Assembly (NCBI RefSeq): GCF_902488535.1
Contig: NZ_CABTWO010000010.1
Location: 21,177-85,176 of the forward strand
Direction: 5' to 3'
Length of the DNA stretch: 64,000 nt
DNA from: an uncultured Mobiluncus sp.
GTDB lineage: Bacteria > Actinomycetota > Actinomycetes > Actinomycetales > Actinomycetaceae
A model generated the notes under the pieces. It searched no databases and was not told the origin of the DNA. It saw nothing but the letters and a program-made list of their open reading frames with translations. The position numbers and the translations under genes are program-made. Shown here piece by piece: positions 17,424 to 27,117 of this stretch; position 1 is the first letter of the stretch, and every line of letters starts with the position of its first letter.

Positions 17424-20400
17424 TTGAAACCGCTCAATGAACAAGAATTAGCTGAACTGAGGGAAGTCGGTCAGCTAGCTATAAAACGAGCTCAGAAATG
17501 GATTGAGGCCTCAAAGAAATACCCGGTCGATTACGCTTCTAAGCTGCTGTCACGCACTTTAAAGGACCCGCGTGGCCTAGACTTCACCGTGGCGTTTGTC
17601 GATGAAGTCGTGCGTCCGGAGGACATCAAGATTGCCGGCGAGAATCTGGCAGCTTTGGTGAAAGAAAACAAACCGTCTTTCTTACCTCCCTACCTCAAGT
17701 TGCCGGCAGTGTACGGTGGGGCTTTGGGTTCAGTCATCCCCGATATTGCGGTTCCGGCGGCCCGGCGTGTGTTCCGTGAACTCGTGGGCGACTTGGCGAT
17801 TGACGTGACCAACAAGTCCTTGGGGCGGGCTATTGCGAAACTGCGCGCGGACGGGTCCCGTCTGAACATGAACCTTTTGGGTGAAGCCGTGCTGGGCAAC
17901 AAGGAAGCCTCCCGACGCTTGAGTGACGTTGTGGAACTGCTGCAGCGTGACGATGTGGACTACGTGTCTATCAAAGTGTCCGCGGTAACCGGCCCCCACA
18001 TCGCTTGGGACTACCAAAAGATGGTGGCATACGCGGTCGAGAACCTGGTGCCGCTGTACCGGGAAGCCAACAAGTTCAGCCCCAAGAAGTTCATTAACTT
18101 GGACATGGAGGAATACCACGACCTGCACATGACCATCGATGTGTTCAAGCAGTTGCTGGACCGCGAGGAATTCAAGGACCTGGAGGCGGGTATCGTGCTT
18201 CAGGCCTACCTGCCGGATTCGCTGGGAGCTATGCAAGACTTGCAGGCTTGGGCGGCGAAGCGTGTCGAAAGCGGTGGAGCGCGAGTCAAGGTGCGTGTGG
18301 TCAAAGGCGCGAACCTGTCTATGGAGCACGTCGATGCCATGATGCACGGCTGGCCGATGACCCCGCAACCCTCGAAACAGCATACCGACGCAAACTACAT
18401 GCGCATCCTCAACTATGCGTTGACGCCTGAACACACCAAGAACATCCGTATCGGCGTGGCTGGCATGAACGTGTTCACCGCCGGTTTCGCATACGAGTTG
18501 GCGAACAAGCGCGGGGTGTTCCAGTCCCACGGCTGCGAGTTTGAGATGCTGACGGGCATGAACAGCTCGATGGCACGCGCGGTCATGGAAGACACCGGCC
18601 CGCTGCTGTACTACGTTCCGGTGGTCCACCCTGAGGAGTTCGACGTTGCCATCAGCTACCTGGTGCGTCGTCTGGAAGAAATCGCCGCGGAAGAAAACTT
18701 CATGAGCGCGGCTTTTGAGCTGACCACGAACCAGGCTATGTACGAACGCGAACGCAACCGCTTCGAGAAAGCCATTTCTATGGTCAACGACCTGGAGTTC
18801 GGGCCGCGCCGCCATCAGGACCGCAATAACGAAACCGACGAGGAACTGGCCAAACTTGTCCAGGACGACTCCGGTAAGTGGACGTTCCGCAACGTTCCGG
18901 ATTCCGATCCGTCCCTGCCGGCTAACGTGGCTTGGGGCGAAGCGATTGCCGCCAAGATGCAGGATTCTCAGATTGGTCAGGACACAGTAGAGGCCTCCAA
19001 GATTAATAACGAAGACGAATTGCAGGGCGTACTGAAGCGCGCTGAGGAAGGTGGCGCAAAGTGGTGGGCGCTCAGCCCGGAGGAACGCGGCGAGATTCTG
19101 CACCGCGCCGGTGTCATCATGAGCCAACATCGCGCCGAGTTTATCGAAGTGATGGGTTCCGAGGCCGGTAAAGCCATCGACCAGGGCGACGTGGAAGTTT
19201 CCGAGGCTGTTGATTACGCTCACTACTACGCCGCAGAAGCCGTGGCGATGTCTCAGGTGGCGGGTGCCAAGTTTACTCCCGCCAAGATTACCGTGGTGAC
19301 TCCGCCGTGGAACTTCCCGGTGGCGATTCCCGGTGGTTCGACCATTGCCGGTCTGGCGGCTGGTTCTCCGGTTATTCTGAAGCCGGCCTCCCCCGCTCGC
19401 CGTTGTGGGGCGTTACTCGCAGAATGCCTGTGGGAAGCCGGCGTTCCCAAGGACGTGTTGCAACTGGTGACGCTGGCCAACCACGACTTGGGCAAGATTT
19501 TGGTCACCGATCCGCGGGTGGAACGCGTTATTCTGACCGGCGGTATCGAAACCGCGCAAATGTTCCGCTCCTGGCGTCCCGACCTGGGCCTGCTGGCTGA
19601 GACTTCCGGCAAGAACGCCATCATCGTCACTCCTTCGGCTGACCTTGACTTGGCGGTAAAGGACGTTGTCACCAGTGCGTTCGGTCACGCGGGGCAGAAG
19701 TGTTCGGCTGCGTCTTTGGTCATTTTGGTGGGCACGGTTGGTACCTCCAAACGTTTCCACAACCAGTTGATTGACGCGGTGCAGTCGCTGAAAGTTGGTT
19801 ACCCGTGGGATTTGGGTATCCAGATGGGGCCGGTCGTGGAAAAGCCTGGCGAAAAGCTGCTGCGCGGTTTGACCCAGTTGGAGCCTGGTCAGAGCTGGGC
19901 GGTAAAGCCGAAGGAACTTGACGATTCCGGACGGCTGTGGAGCCCGGGCGTGCGCGCCAATGTGAAACCCGGCAGCGAATACCACATGACCGAGTACTTC
20001 GGCCCGATTTTGGGTGTGATGCGCTGCGACACTTTGGAAGAAGCCGTCGAGTTGCAAAACCAGGTCGAATACGGCTTGACCGGCGGTATTCACTCCCTGA
20101 ATCCGGACGAAATCAAGTATTGGCTGGATCATGTTCAGGTCGGTAACGCTTACATCAACCGTGGTATTACCGGTGCCATCGTGCGGCGTCAGCCGTTCGG
20201 CGGCTGGAAGCGTTCCGTAGTGGGTGCCGGTTCCAAGGCCGGTGGCCCCTCCTACCTGTACGCTTTGGGCGAATGGAGCCCGGATGACGCGACCTTAGGT
20301 AGCATTGCCGGTTCCGCTTCCGGTGCTTTGGCACGGGAATTGACCGCGCTGGCCGATGAAATCGGAGACCATGACAAGCTTGAGAAGTCTTTGGCTGGCG

Positions 20401-20933
20401 ATGAAACCGCTTATGCCCAGGATTTCCAGGTTAATCGCGATCCGTCCCAACTCGGTGTGGAACGCAACATCTTCCGCTGCTTACCGGTTCCGGTGGTCGT
20501 GCGTATCGGTGAAAACGTCAAGAACTGGGAGATTGCCCACGTGTTGCACTCCGGGTTGCTGGTCGGTTCCAAGATTACGGTTTCTACCGTCAAGCCGTTG
20601 ACCCCCGGTTTGGCTGGTTTTGCCTCCAAGCACGGTGTCAGCGTGATGGTTCAAGATGAAGCCGCCTGGTTGAACTGGGCTAAGAGCTGGGCCGCTCACG
20701 ATGCCGGCTTTGACGGGCGGATTCGTATCATCGGTGAAAGCCGTACCAAGGTCGCTGAAGCTATCGACGGTTCTGTTGATGTTGCCATCTGGGATCACCC
20801 GGTCACCTATTCCGGTCGGGTCGAAATGATCCCGTTCCTCCACGAACAGGCAGTTGCTTTGACGAACCACCGCTTTGGAGATCCCACGCCAATCACTAAC
20901 GGCATTCTCGAGGACCACGTGGTGGACTACTAA
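17424..20933 (+). CDS. putA: Bifunctional proline dehydrogenase / L-glutamate gamma-semialdehyde dehydrogenase
   Basis: A 1,169-residue fusion that oxidises proline to glutamate. The N-terminal half is the FAD-dependent proline dehydrogenase barrel (NLDMEEYHDLHMTID, LQAYLPDSLGAMQDL, RVVKGANL). The C-terminal half is an NAD-dependent aldehyde dehydrogenase with general base Glu726 (LLAETSGKNA) and nucleophile Cys760 (GHAGQKCSAA). There is no ribbon-helix-helix DNA-binding domain at the N-terminus, so it should not self-repress like enterobacterial PutA. The start is TTG at 17424 behind AAAGGAG. A perfect terminator follows. Confidence 0.96.
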   Translation: MKPLNEQELAELREVGQLAIKRAQKWIEASKKYPVDYASKLLSRTLKDPRGLDFTVAFVDEVVRPEDIKIAGENLAALVKENKPSFLPPYLKLPAVYGGALGSVIPDIAVPAARRVFRELVGDLAIDVTNKSLGRAIAKLRADGSRLNMNLLGEAVLGNKEASRRLSDVVELLQRDDVDYVSIKVSAVTGPHIAWDYQKMVAYAVENLVPLYREANKFSPKKFINLDMEEYHDLHMTIDVFKQLLDREEFKDLEAGIVLQAYLPDSLGAMQDLQAWAAKRVESGGARVKVRVVKGANLSMEHVDAMMHGWPMTPQPSKQHTDANYMRILNYALTPEHTKNIRIGVAGMNVFTAGFAYELANKRGVFQSHGCEFEMLTGMNSSMARAVMEDTGPLLYYVPVVHPEEFDVAISYLVRRLEEIAAEENFMSAAFELTTNQAMYERERNRFEKAISMVNDLEFGPRRHQDRNNETDEELAKLVQDDSGKWTFRNVPDSDPSLPANVAWGEAIAAKMQDSQIGQDTVEASKINNEDELQGVLKRAEEGGAKWWALSPEERGEILHRAGVIMSQHRAEFIEVMGSEAGKAIDQGDVEVSEAVDYAHYYAAEAVAMSQVAGAKFTPAKITVVTPPWNFPVAIPGGSTIAGLAAGSPVILKPASPARRCGALLAECLWEAGVPKDVLQLVTLANHDLGKILVTDPRVERVILTGGIETAQMFRSWRPDLGLLAETSGKNAIIVTPSADLDLAVKDVVTSAFGHAGQKCSAASLVILVGTVGTSKRFHNQLIDAVQSLKVGYPWDLGIQMGPVVEKPGEKLLRGLTQLEPGQSWAVKPKELDDSGRLWSPGVRANVKPGSEYHMTEYFGPILGVMRCDTLEEAVELQNQVEYGLTGGIHSLNPDEIKYWLDHVQVGNAYINRGITGAIVRRQPFGGWKRSVVGAGSKAGGPSYLYALGEWSPDDATLGSIAGSASGALARELTALADEIGDHDKLEKSLAGDETAYAQDFQVNRDPSQLGVERNIFRCLPVPVVVRIGENVKNWEIAHVLHSGLLVGSKITVSTVKPLTPGLAGFASKHGVSVMVQDEAAWLNWAKSWAAHDAGFDGRIRIIGESRTKVAEAIDGSVDVAIWDHPVTYSGRVEMIPFLHEQAVALTNHRFGDPTPITNGILEDHVVDY

Positions 20934-20969
20934 TCCAACCCTTGGGCTTGAGCTCATAACTTAATCCAT

Positions 20970-21007
20970 CCGGTGGCTGCTGAAACACAGCAGCCACCGG
21001 TGTTTTT
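20970..21007 (+). terminator. Rho-independent terminator after putA
   Basis: A perfect 13-base-pair stem, CCGGTGGCTGCTG paired with CAGCAGCCACCGG around a five-base loop AAACA, followed by TGTTTTT. It ends the putP-putA transcript 37 bases after the putA stop. Confidence 0.93.
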
Positions 21008-21119
21008 AGTTCATATGCAAACTTAGACTCCGTAAACCCGAGTGCGCCAAAGCGGGCGAAACCAAGCCAACCCGACCGCCCTTGAGCGCACACTTTAACC
21101 CAAAACACGACCCGAAACG

Positions 21120-23291
21120 CTAGTTGCCCAAGGCTTTCCCGCGGCGGATTTCTTTCTTTAGGTCAGCGATTTCATCGCGCAGCCTAGCTGCCAGCTCAAA
21201 CCGCAGCTCACTGGCGGCCGTGTGCATCTGTTCGGTCAGTTCCGCGACCAGCGAAACCAAGTCCACGGTATCGTCGTGCTCGCCAGCTTGAGTTGACTGG
21301 TTCTCTGTTGCATTGGCTCGCGCTCGATTGATAACCTCCAGAGCCGCGCGGGCGGCAGCCGCATCCTGAGCCGCGTTGCGGGCCGCGGCAGAAGGCTTTT
21401 GATCAGGCTGGCGATACCCGGTTCCCAACAATTCAGCCGTATCGATGTCCTCGCGTGCCAACATATCGGTCACGTCAGAGATTTTTTTGCGCAGCGGCTG
21501 CGGATCGATACCGTGAGCTTCGTTATAGGCAATCTGCTTTTGGCGGCGCCGCTCAGTCTCGTCGATGGCTTCGCGCATCGCGTCGGAAACCGCGTCAGCG
21601 TACATATGAACTTCTCCGTGGACATTACGGGCGGCGCGCCCAATCGTTTGAATGAGCGACTTAGCGGAACGCAAGAAACCTTGCTTGTCTGCATCCAAAA
21701 TCGAAACTAGCGAAACTTCAGGCAAATCCAACCCCTCGCGAAGCAGGTTGATACCCACCAGCACGTCGAACTCACCTTGACGCAACGATCGCAGCAGCTC
21801 CACCCGGCGCAGCGTGTCTACGTCCGAGTGCAGGTATTCCACCCTGATTCCGCGCTGAGCCAGGTATTTTGTTAAGTCCTCCGCCATGCGTTTGGTCAAC
21901 GTAGTCACCAGTACCCGCTCATCCGCTTCGGTGCGCAGGCGAATCTGTTCCATCAGGTCGTCAATCTGACCCTCCACCGGTTTCACCACAATCTTGGGGT
22001 CAACCAGGCCGGTGGGGCGAATAATCTGTTCCACTACCCCATCGCTGAGACCCAGTTCATAGTCCCCCGGTGTCGCGGACAGATACACTGTTTGCCCGAT
22101 ACGGTCTTGGAATTCCTCCCACTTTAGGGGACGGTTATCCATCGCGGAAGGCAGCCGGAACCCAAAGTCCACCAGCGTGCGTTTGCGCGACATGTCGCCT
22201 TCAAACATGCCCCCAATCTGGGGCACCGTGACGTGAGACTCGTCAATGACCAGCAGAAAATCCTCCGGGAAGTAATCCAGCAGGGTGTGCGGCGGCTCGC
22301 CGGGCTGCCGTCCGTCAATATGCAGGGAATAATTCTCAATGCCCGCACACATCCCAATCTGACGCAACATCTCTAAGTCGTAGGTGGTGCGCATTCTGAG
22401 GCGCTGTTCTTCCAACAGTTTGCCCTGATCATGGAACCATTTGCAGCGCTGCTCCAGTTCGTGCTCGATTCCGGCCAAAGCGCGTTCCATTCGTTCTGGA
22501 CCGGCGACGTAGTGCGAGGCGGGGAACACATAGATTTCGTTCACTTCGTGCAAAGTCGCCCCGGTCACCGGGTGCAGCAGGGCCAGGGCGTCAATCTCGT
22601 CGCCGAACATTTCGACGCGCACCCCGAGTTCTTCATACATGGGAATGATGTCGATGGTGTCCCCGCGCACCCGAAAATTGCCACGCGTAAACTCCACGTC
22701 ATTGCGGTTGTACTGCATCTGCACGAATCGCTTGATGAGGTCTTGACGTCCAATCTGCATCCCTCGAGTCAGGTGAATGCCGCGCGACACGTACTCTTCC
22801 GGCGTGCCCAAACCATAGATGCACGATACCGAGGAAACGACCACCACGTCACGGCGTGTCAGCAGGGAGTTTGTGGCCGAGTGCCGCAGACGTTCCACTT
22901 CATCGTTGATAGAGGAATCCTTTTCGATATAGGTATCGGTTTGCGGCACGTAGGCTTCGGGCTGGTAGTAGTCGTAATAAGACACGAAGTATTCCACGGC
23001 GTTTTTCGGCAGCAGTTCCCGAAACTCGGCGGTCAGCTGGGCCGCCAACGTTTTGTTCGGTTCCAGCACAAGGGTGGGGCGCTGCAGTTTTTCGATGAGC
23101 CAGGCGGTGGTGGCGGTCTTGCCGGTGCCGGTCGCCCCCAACAGCACGACATCTTTTTCACCGGCATTGATTCTCTCAGCGAGCTCTGCGATGGCTTCCG
23201 GCTGGTCCCCGGAGGGGGTGTATTCGCTGACGACTTCCAGCGGAATCGGATTTTCCACCAAATCGCGAGGTAGCGCCTTTTTTTCAGTCAT
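21120..23291 (-). CDS. uvrB: Excinuclease ABC subunit B
   Basis: A 723-residue UvrB. It shows Walker A at residues 52-59 (GATGTGKT), the damage-verifying beta-hairpin ([20 protein letters not shown]), the DESHV helicase motif, and a C-terminal UVR motif that contacts UvrC ([17 protein letters not shown]). It receives damaged DNA from UvrA and recruits UvrC for incision. The start at 23291 overlaps the coaE stop as ATGA; a longer frame reaching 23375 lies inside coaE and is disfavoured. Order coaE-uvrB follows the mycobacterial block. Confidence 0.97.
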   Translation of the reverse strand: MTEKKALPRDLVENPIPLEVVSEYTPSGDQPEAIAELAERINAGEKDVVLLGATGTGKTATTAWLIEKLQRPTLVLEPNKTLAAQLTAEFRELLPKNAVEYFVSYYDYYQPEAYVPQTDTYIEKDSSINDEVERLRHSATNSLLTRRDVVVVSSVSCIYGLGTPEEYVSRGIHLTRGMQIGRQDLIKRFVQMQYNRNDVEFTRGNFRVRGDTIDIIPMYEELGVRVEMFGDEIDALALLHPVTGATLHEVNEIYVFPASHYVAGPERMERALAGIEHELEQRCKWFHDQGKLLEEQRLRMRTTYDLEMLRQIGMCAGIENYSLHIDGRQPGEPPHTLLDYFPEDFLLVIDESHVTVPQIGGMFEGDMSRKRTLVDFGFRLPSAMDNRPLKWEEFQDRIGQTVYLSATPGDYELGLSDGVVEQIIRPTGLVDPKIVVKPVEGQIDDLMEQIRLRTEADERVLVTTLTKRMAEDLTKYLAQRGIRVEYLHSDVDTLRRVELLRSLRQGEFDVLVGINLLREGLDLPEVSLVSILDADKQGFLRSAKSLIQTIGRAARNVHGEVHMYADAVSDAMREAIDETERRRQKQIAYNEAHGIDPQPLRKKISDVTDMLAREDIDTAELLGTGYRQPDQKPSAAARNAAQDAAAARAALEVINRARANATENQSTQAGEHDDTVDLVSLVAELTEQMHTAASELRFELAARLRDEIADLKKEIRRGKALGN

Positions 23292-23983
23292 AGTCCCAGT
23301 GTAGGCAAATCCGAGCCACCGTGCTTTGCAAAGTCTGAAAGCTCCGGCACCGGGCGGTCGGACAAAATCTTCCACAACGCTGCGGCGTCCGCTTCCAGAT
23401 CCCCGCGCGTGCCGTAGTTATCCACCCAAAACGTCGCGATGGCTTCCCGCTGGTCACGGCTGGCTTGCGCGTCAATCCGCGCATGAGCCTGCGCCTCGGT
23501 CAGCTGACGATCCCGGGTGAGGCGCGCGAGTCGTACTTCCAGAGGGGCATCCACCATGACGCAGCAGTCAAAACGGGTGTGATTACCGGTTTCGGTCAAG
23601 AGAGGAATCTCGGCCACCAGCACGTCTTCCGCCCCTAACTGAGCCAACACCCGGTCCATTTCCTGCCAGACGAGAGGGTGCAAGATGCCTTCCAAGCGAG
23701 CTTTCGCGGCGGGGTCAGAAAAAATGAGCTGCGCCAGGGCGGCTCGATTAAGCTGTCCCCCCGGTTCCCACACCGCCGCGCCAAAAGCCTCTCGGATTTG
23801 TGCCGTGGCACATCCTTGCGGACCGGTGGCGGCACGTAACACTTCATCAGCGTCAAAACGGACTCCGCCGAGAGCAGCTAAACAGTTGGTGAACGTCGTT
23901 TTTCCCGAACCGATACCACCGCTGACAGCGACTTTTAGAGCGCGATTATCCGGAACGGAGAACGTACGCAGCTGTTTAATCAT
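23288..23983 (-). CDS. coaE: Dephospho-CoA kinase
   Basis: A 231-residue P-loop kinase catalysing the last step of coenzyme A synthesis, ATP-dependent phosphorylation of dephospho-CoA. The P-loop [10 protein letters not shown] is near residue 22, followed by the CoaE signature around [15 protein letters not shown] and [13 protein letters not shown] at 23983 is preferred; a TTG directly before it is possible. The start overlaps the glycerate kinase stop by eight bases and the stop overlaps uvrB, so these three genes are coupled. Confidence 0.95.
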   Translation of the reverse strand: MIKQLRTFSVPDNRALKVAVSGGIGSGKTTFTNCLAALGGVRFDADEVLRAATGPQGCATAQIREAFGAAVWEPGGQLNRAALAQLIFSDPAAKARLEGILHPLVWQEMDRVLAQLGAEDVLVAEIPLLTETGNHTRFDCCVMVDAPLEVRLARLTRDRQLTEAQAHARIDAQASRDQREAIATFWVDNYGTRGDLEADAAALWKILSDRPVPELSDFAKHGGSDLPTLGL

Positions 23984-25151
23984 CAAGTGCTTTCAGCAAA
24001 ATGTCGCTGATGGCCGGATTCGCTCCCACCGTCATCAGCTGCAAAGTCAAAGTTACCGCGTCTTCCAACATGACGGACGCTTTTTCAATGGCGACTTTTT
24101 CACCGGTCATAGCCTGATGCATGATGGGAATAATCGCGGTAAATCCGTCCTGCAGCAAAATCTCATGTCCCAAGCCCAGGCGCGCGGTGAAAGCCAAAAC
24201 GGGAATGTCGTGTTGGCGAGCCAGTTGGGCCACTCCCCAGGGTGTCTTGCCCCGTTGGGTTTGCCGGTCGAGCTGCCCTTCACCGGTTAGCACCAGGTCG
24301 GCGCCTACCATAGCTGCGTTCAGATTCGTCGCTTCAGCCACGACCTCGAAACCGCGACGATTTTCTGCGCCCAAAGCGAGGAAAGCGGCTCCCATACCAC
24401 CGGCGGCACCGGCACCTTCCACGTCCGTCACTTTGACGCCGGTGGTTTCCTCCAACAGTCGGCCCCAGTTCTTAAGGCAGCGATCGAGCTTACCCAACTG
24501 CAACGGTTTGGCGCCTTTTTGCGGACCAAATGAGGCCGAAGCCCCGCTGGAGCCGGTCAGGGGGTTGCGCACATCGTTTGCGGCCATAATCTTAACTTTG
24601 CTCAAACGCGGATCCAACCCCGACAAATCCAGCCGAGCGGCGTTAGCCAGAACGTGAACTTTCGGTTCGAGCTCGTGACCAGCCTCGTCAAACAGTTTTG
24701 CACCGAGATTGTGCATCATGCCCCAGCCGCCATCATTGGTCGCCGAACCACCCAAGCCGACCACTATAGTCTCGGGCTCCAAGTCCAAAGCGGCTTTCAG
24801 CAGCATCCCCACACCTTCGGTGTTGGAATCCATGATGTTGCGTTCCAGCATGGAAATGTACATAATCCCGCAGGCCTCGGCGGTGTCCAAGACGACCATG
24901 CGCCGCGCGGGAATCCAAGTAAATTCGCCCTGACGTTCGCGACCCAGGGCATCTACTGTCTGAGCAGTTTTCACTTCCCCGCCATAAGCATTAAGCATGA
25001 CCGCGGCGGTCCCCTCCCCGCCGTCAGCCACCGGCACCGCAACCGTTTCGGCGTCAGGGAATATGGCCTCAACACCGCGCTTCATCGCAGCTACTGCTTC
25101 CTCGGCAGATAAAGAACCCTTGAACGAATCCGGGGCAATGACAATTTTCAC
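23976..25151 (-). CDS. Glycerate kinase, GlxK/GarK family
   Basis: A 391-residue protein with the family opening IVIAPDSFKGSLSAEEAV, the central GLGGSATNDGGWGM motif and the C-terminal VLTGEGQLDRQTQRGKTPWGV block. It phosphorylates D-glycerate, usually to 2-phosphoglycerate in this family, linking serine or glyoxylate metabolism to glycolysis. It heads a coupled glycerate kinase-coaE-uvrB unit. Regiochemistry cannot be decided from the sequence. Confidence 0.93.
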   Translation of the reverse strand: MKIVIAPDSFKGSLSAEEAVAAMKRGVEAIFPDAETVAVPVADGGEGTAAVMLNAYGGEVKTAQTVDALGRERQGEFTWIPARRMVVLDTAEACGIMYISMLERNIMDSNTEGVGMLLKAALDLEPETIVVGLGGSATNDGGWGMMHNLGAKLFDEAGHELEPKVHVLANAARLDLSGLDPRLSKVKIMAANDVRNPLTGSSGASASFGPQKGAKPLQLGKLDRCLKNWGRLLEETTGVKVTDVEGAGAAGGMGAAFLALGAENRRGFEVVAEATNLNAAMVGADLVLTGEGQLDRQTQRGKTPWGVAQLARQHDIPVLAFTARLGLGHEILLQDGFTAIIPIMHQAMTGEKVAIEKASVMLEDAVTLTLQLMTVGANPAISDILLKALDD

Positions 25152-25290
25152 GACAGTTCCCTCTCTGTGCTGAACTCAACATTGTGGCGGTGCTGAACAG
25201 GTTTCATCCGGTCATCGAAAACCGCGGTATTTCTCAGCTTAAGCCACCCCGCTGGGAAATGTGGCCAAATGCCGGTGCAAAATTCGAGCA

Positions 25291-25330
25291 TAAAAGTGAT
25301 GCGGAAACCAGTTCGTTTCCGCATCACTAT
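25291..25330 (-). terminator. Rho-independent terminator after rpsA
   Basis: A perfect 14-base-pair stem (AGTGATGCGGAAAC and its complement, loop of six bases) at 25295-25328. On the minus strand it is followed by TTTTA, as expected for termination of rpsA transcription about 50 bases after its stop codon. Confidence 0.85.
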
Positions 25331-25376
25331 TAAAATTGTTGCCGGCTTTGTAGCCGCGCCAGTACTAACGAGAGTT

Positions 25377-26849
25377 TTACTCTCCGGCCAGCTTGTCGCG
25401 CAGCGCCGCCAAAGCCTCGTCGTCCGCCAAGGTACCAGAGGTATCGGCTTCTTCCTCGGTGGTGGAGCTGTAAGAAGTCTGTTCAGCTACGCCTTGAGCG
25501 ATAGCGGCTTCCTTGTCAGCTTCCTGAGCGACCTTGACCTGTTCCTTGTGGGCTTCAAAACGAGCCTGAGCCGCAGCGTAGGAGGCCTCCCAAGCAGCGC
25601 GCTGTTCCTCGTAGCCATCCATCCACTCGTTCGTTTCCGGATCGAAGCCTTCTGGGTACTTGTAGTTGCCCTCCGCGTCGTATTCGGCAGACATACCGTA
25701 AAGCGAAGGATCAAAGTCATCAGAGCTTACGTCCAGCCCCTCGTTGGCCTGCTTCAAGGACAGCGAGATCCGGCGGCGTTCGAGGTCAATGTCGATAACC
25801 TTGACAAAGATTTCATCACCAATCTTGGCAACCTGTTCGGGAACCTCCACGTGACGGGTGGCCAACTCGGAGACGTGCACCAAGCCCTCGATACCGTCTT
25901 CGACCCGGACAAACACACCGAAAGGCACCAACTTGGTGACCTTACCCGGAACGATTTGACCGATCTTGTGGGTACGAGCAAAGGTCTGCCACGGATCTTC
26001 CTGAGTAGCCTTCAAGGACAGGGACACGCGTTCACGATCAAAGTCAACGTCGAGAACTTCCACGGTGACTTCCTGGCCGACCTGAACCACCTCGGAGGGG
26101 TGATCAATGTGCTTCCAGGACAGTTCGGAAACGTGCACCAGGCCGTCCACCCCGCCCAAATCGACGAACGCGCCGAAGTTGACGATGGAGGACACCACGC
26201 CCTTGCGAACCTGACCCTTTTGCAAGGTAGACAGGAACGTAGTGCGCACCTCGGACTGGGTCTGTTCCAGGAAAGCACGACGGGACAAAACCACGTTGTT
26301 GCGGTTCTTATCCAGTTCGATAATCTTGGTTTCCAGCTGGCGGCCGATGTAAGGCTGCAGGTCACGGACGCGGCGCATCTCCACCAGGGAGGCCGGCAGG
26401 AATCCGCGCAGGCCGATGTCGATGATCAAACCGCCCTTGACAACCTCGATAACGGTGCCGTTGACGACCCCGTCTTCCTGCTTCACCTTTTCGATGTCGC
26501 CCCAAGCGCGTTCGTACTGAGCGCGCTTCTTGGACAGCAGCAAGCGGCCTTCTTTGTCTTCCTTTTGGAGGACCAGAGCTTCGATTTCGTCACCAACTTT
26601 GACTTCCGCGTCGGGATCCACGTCATGCTTAATGGACAGTTCGCGGGAAAGAATAACGCCTTCGGTTTTGTAACCGATATCGAGCAAAACTTCGTCGCGA
26701 TCAACTTTCACGACGGTTCCGGAGACAAGATCGCCATCGTTGAAGTACTTGATGGTCTTGTCGATTTCTTTGATGAGATCCTCGGTCGAGCCGATGTCGT
26801 TAATGGCAACCTGAGGAACGGTAGTAGGGACATTAGTAGTATTGGACAT
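25377..26849 (-). CDS. rpsA: 30S ribosomal protein S1
   Basis: A 490-residue protein with four S1 RNA-binding domains at about residues 38-107, 125-190, 210-280 and 297-367; the third and fourth carry GAFVDLGGVDGLVHVSELSW and GVFVRVEDGIEGLVHVSEL. Four-domain S1 proteins are usual in Actinobacteria, against six in E. coli. The C-terminal ~100 residues are acidic and Ala-rich, with no recognisable fold. It brings mRNA to the 30S subunit. Position between polA and coaE is conserved. Confidence 0.97.
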   Translation of the reverse strand: MSNTTNVPTTVPQVAINDIGSTEDLIKEIDKTIKYFNDGDLVSGTVVKVDRDEVLLDIGYKTEGVILSRELSIKHDVDPDAEVKVGDEIEALVLQKEDKEGRLLLSKKRAQYERAWGDIEKVKQEDGVVNGTVIEVVKGGLIIDIGLRGFLPASLVEMRRVRDLQPYIGRQLETKIIELDKNRNNVVLSRRAFLEQTQSEVRTTFLSTLQKGQVRKGVVSSIVNFGAFVDLGGVDGLVHVSELSWKHIDHPSEVVQVGQEVTVEVLDVDFDRERVSLSLKATQEDPWQTFARTHKIGQIVPGKVTKLVPFGVFVRVEDGIEGLVHVSELATRHVEVPEQVAKIGDEIFVKVIDIDLERRRISLSLKQANEGLDVSSDDFDPSLYGMSAEYDAEGNYKYPEGFDPETNEWMDGYEEQRAAWEASYAAAQARFEAHKEQVKVAQEADKEAAIAQGVAEQTSYSSTTEEEADTSGTLADDEALAALRDKLAGE

Positions 26850-27117
26850 TTAGTTGGTGACTCCAAGGTCAGGTAGTAGGAATAATTACCGGTGCTACCT
26901 CGCTCCGAGAAGGCTAAAAAACCACCTGGAAACGATAAAACACCAAGCATCCATGTTACTGGATAGCGCCAGCGTGTCCAAATTAAATCCGAAAAATACT
27001 CCCCTGAGTTTACTTTCTGAGCCTGGCGGGGTTGCTATCGGTCATTACCGGGGTTATTCGAACAGTAGGCTCGGGTCAGCGAACGGAAGGCAACCGGATG
27101 AAAGAGGTGTGTAAAAA

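Noticed and set aside
17730..19223. A 497-codon open frame antisense to putA.
   Set aside because: It lies wholly opposite the proline dehydrogenase coding region, shows His/Val-rich composition typical of a reversed high-GC gene, and has no ribosome site or recognisable domain.
22431..23273. A 280-codon open frame antisense to uvrB.
   Set aside because: It is fully inside the uvrB gene on the other strand and has no motif.
25269..26876. A 535-codon open frame antisense to rpsA.
   Set aside because: It mirrors the four S1 domains codon for codon and has no credible start or family; the rpsA reading is clear.
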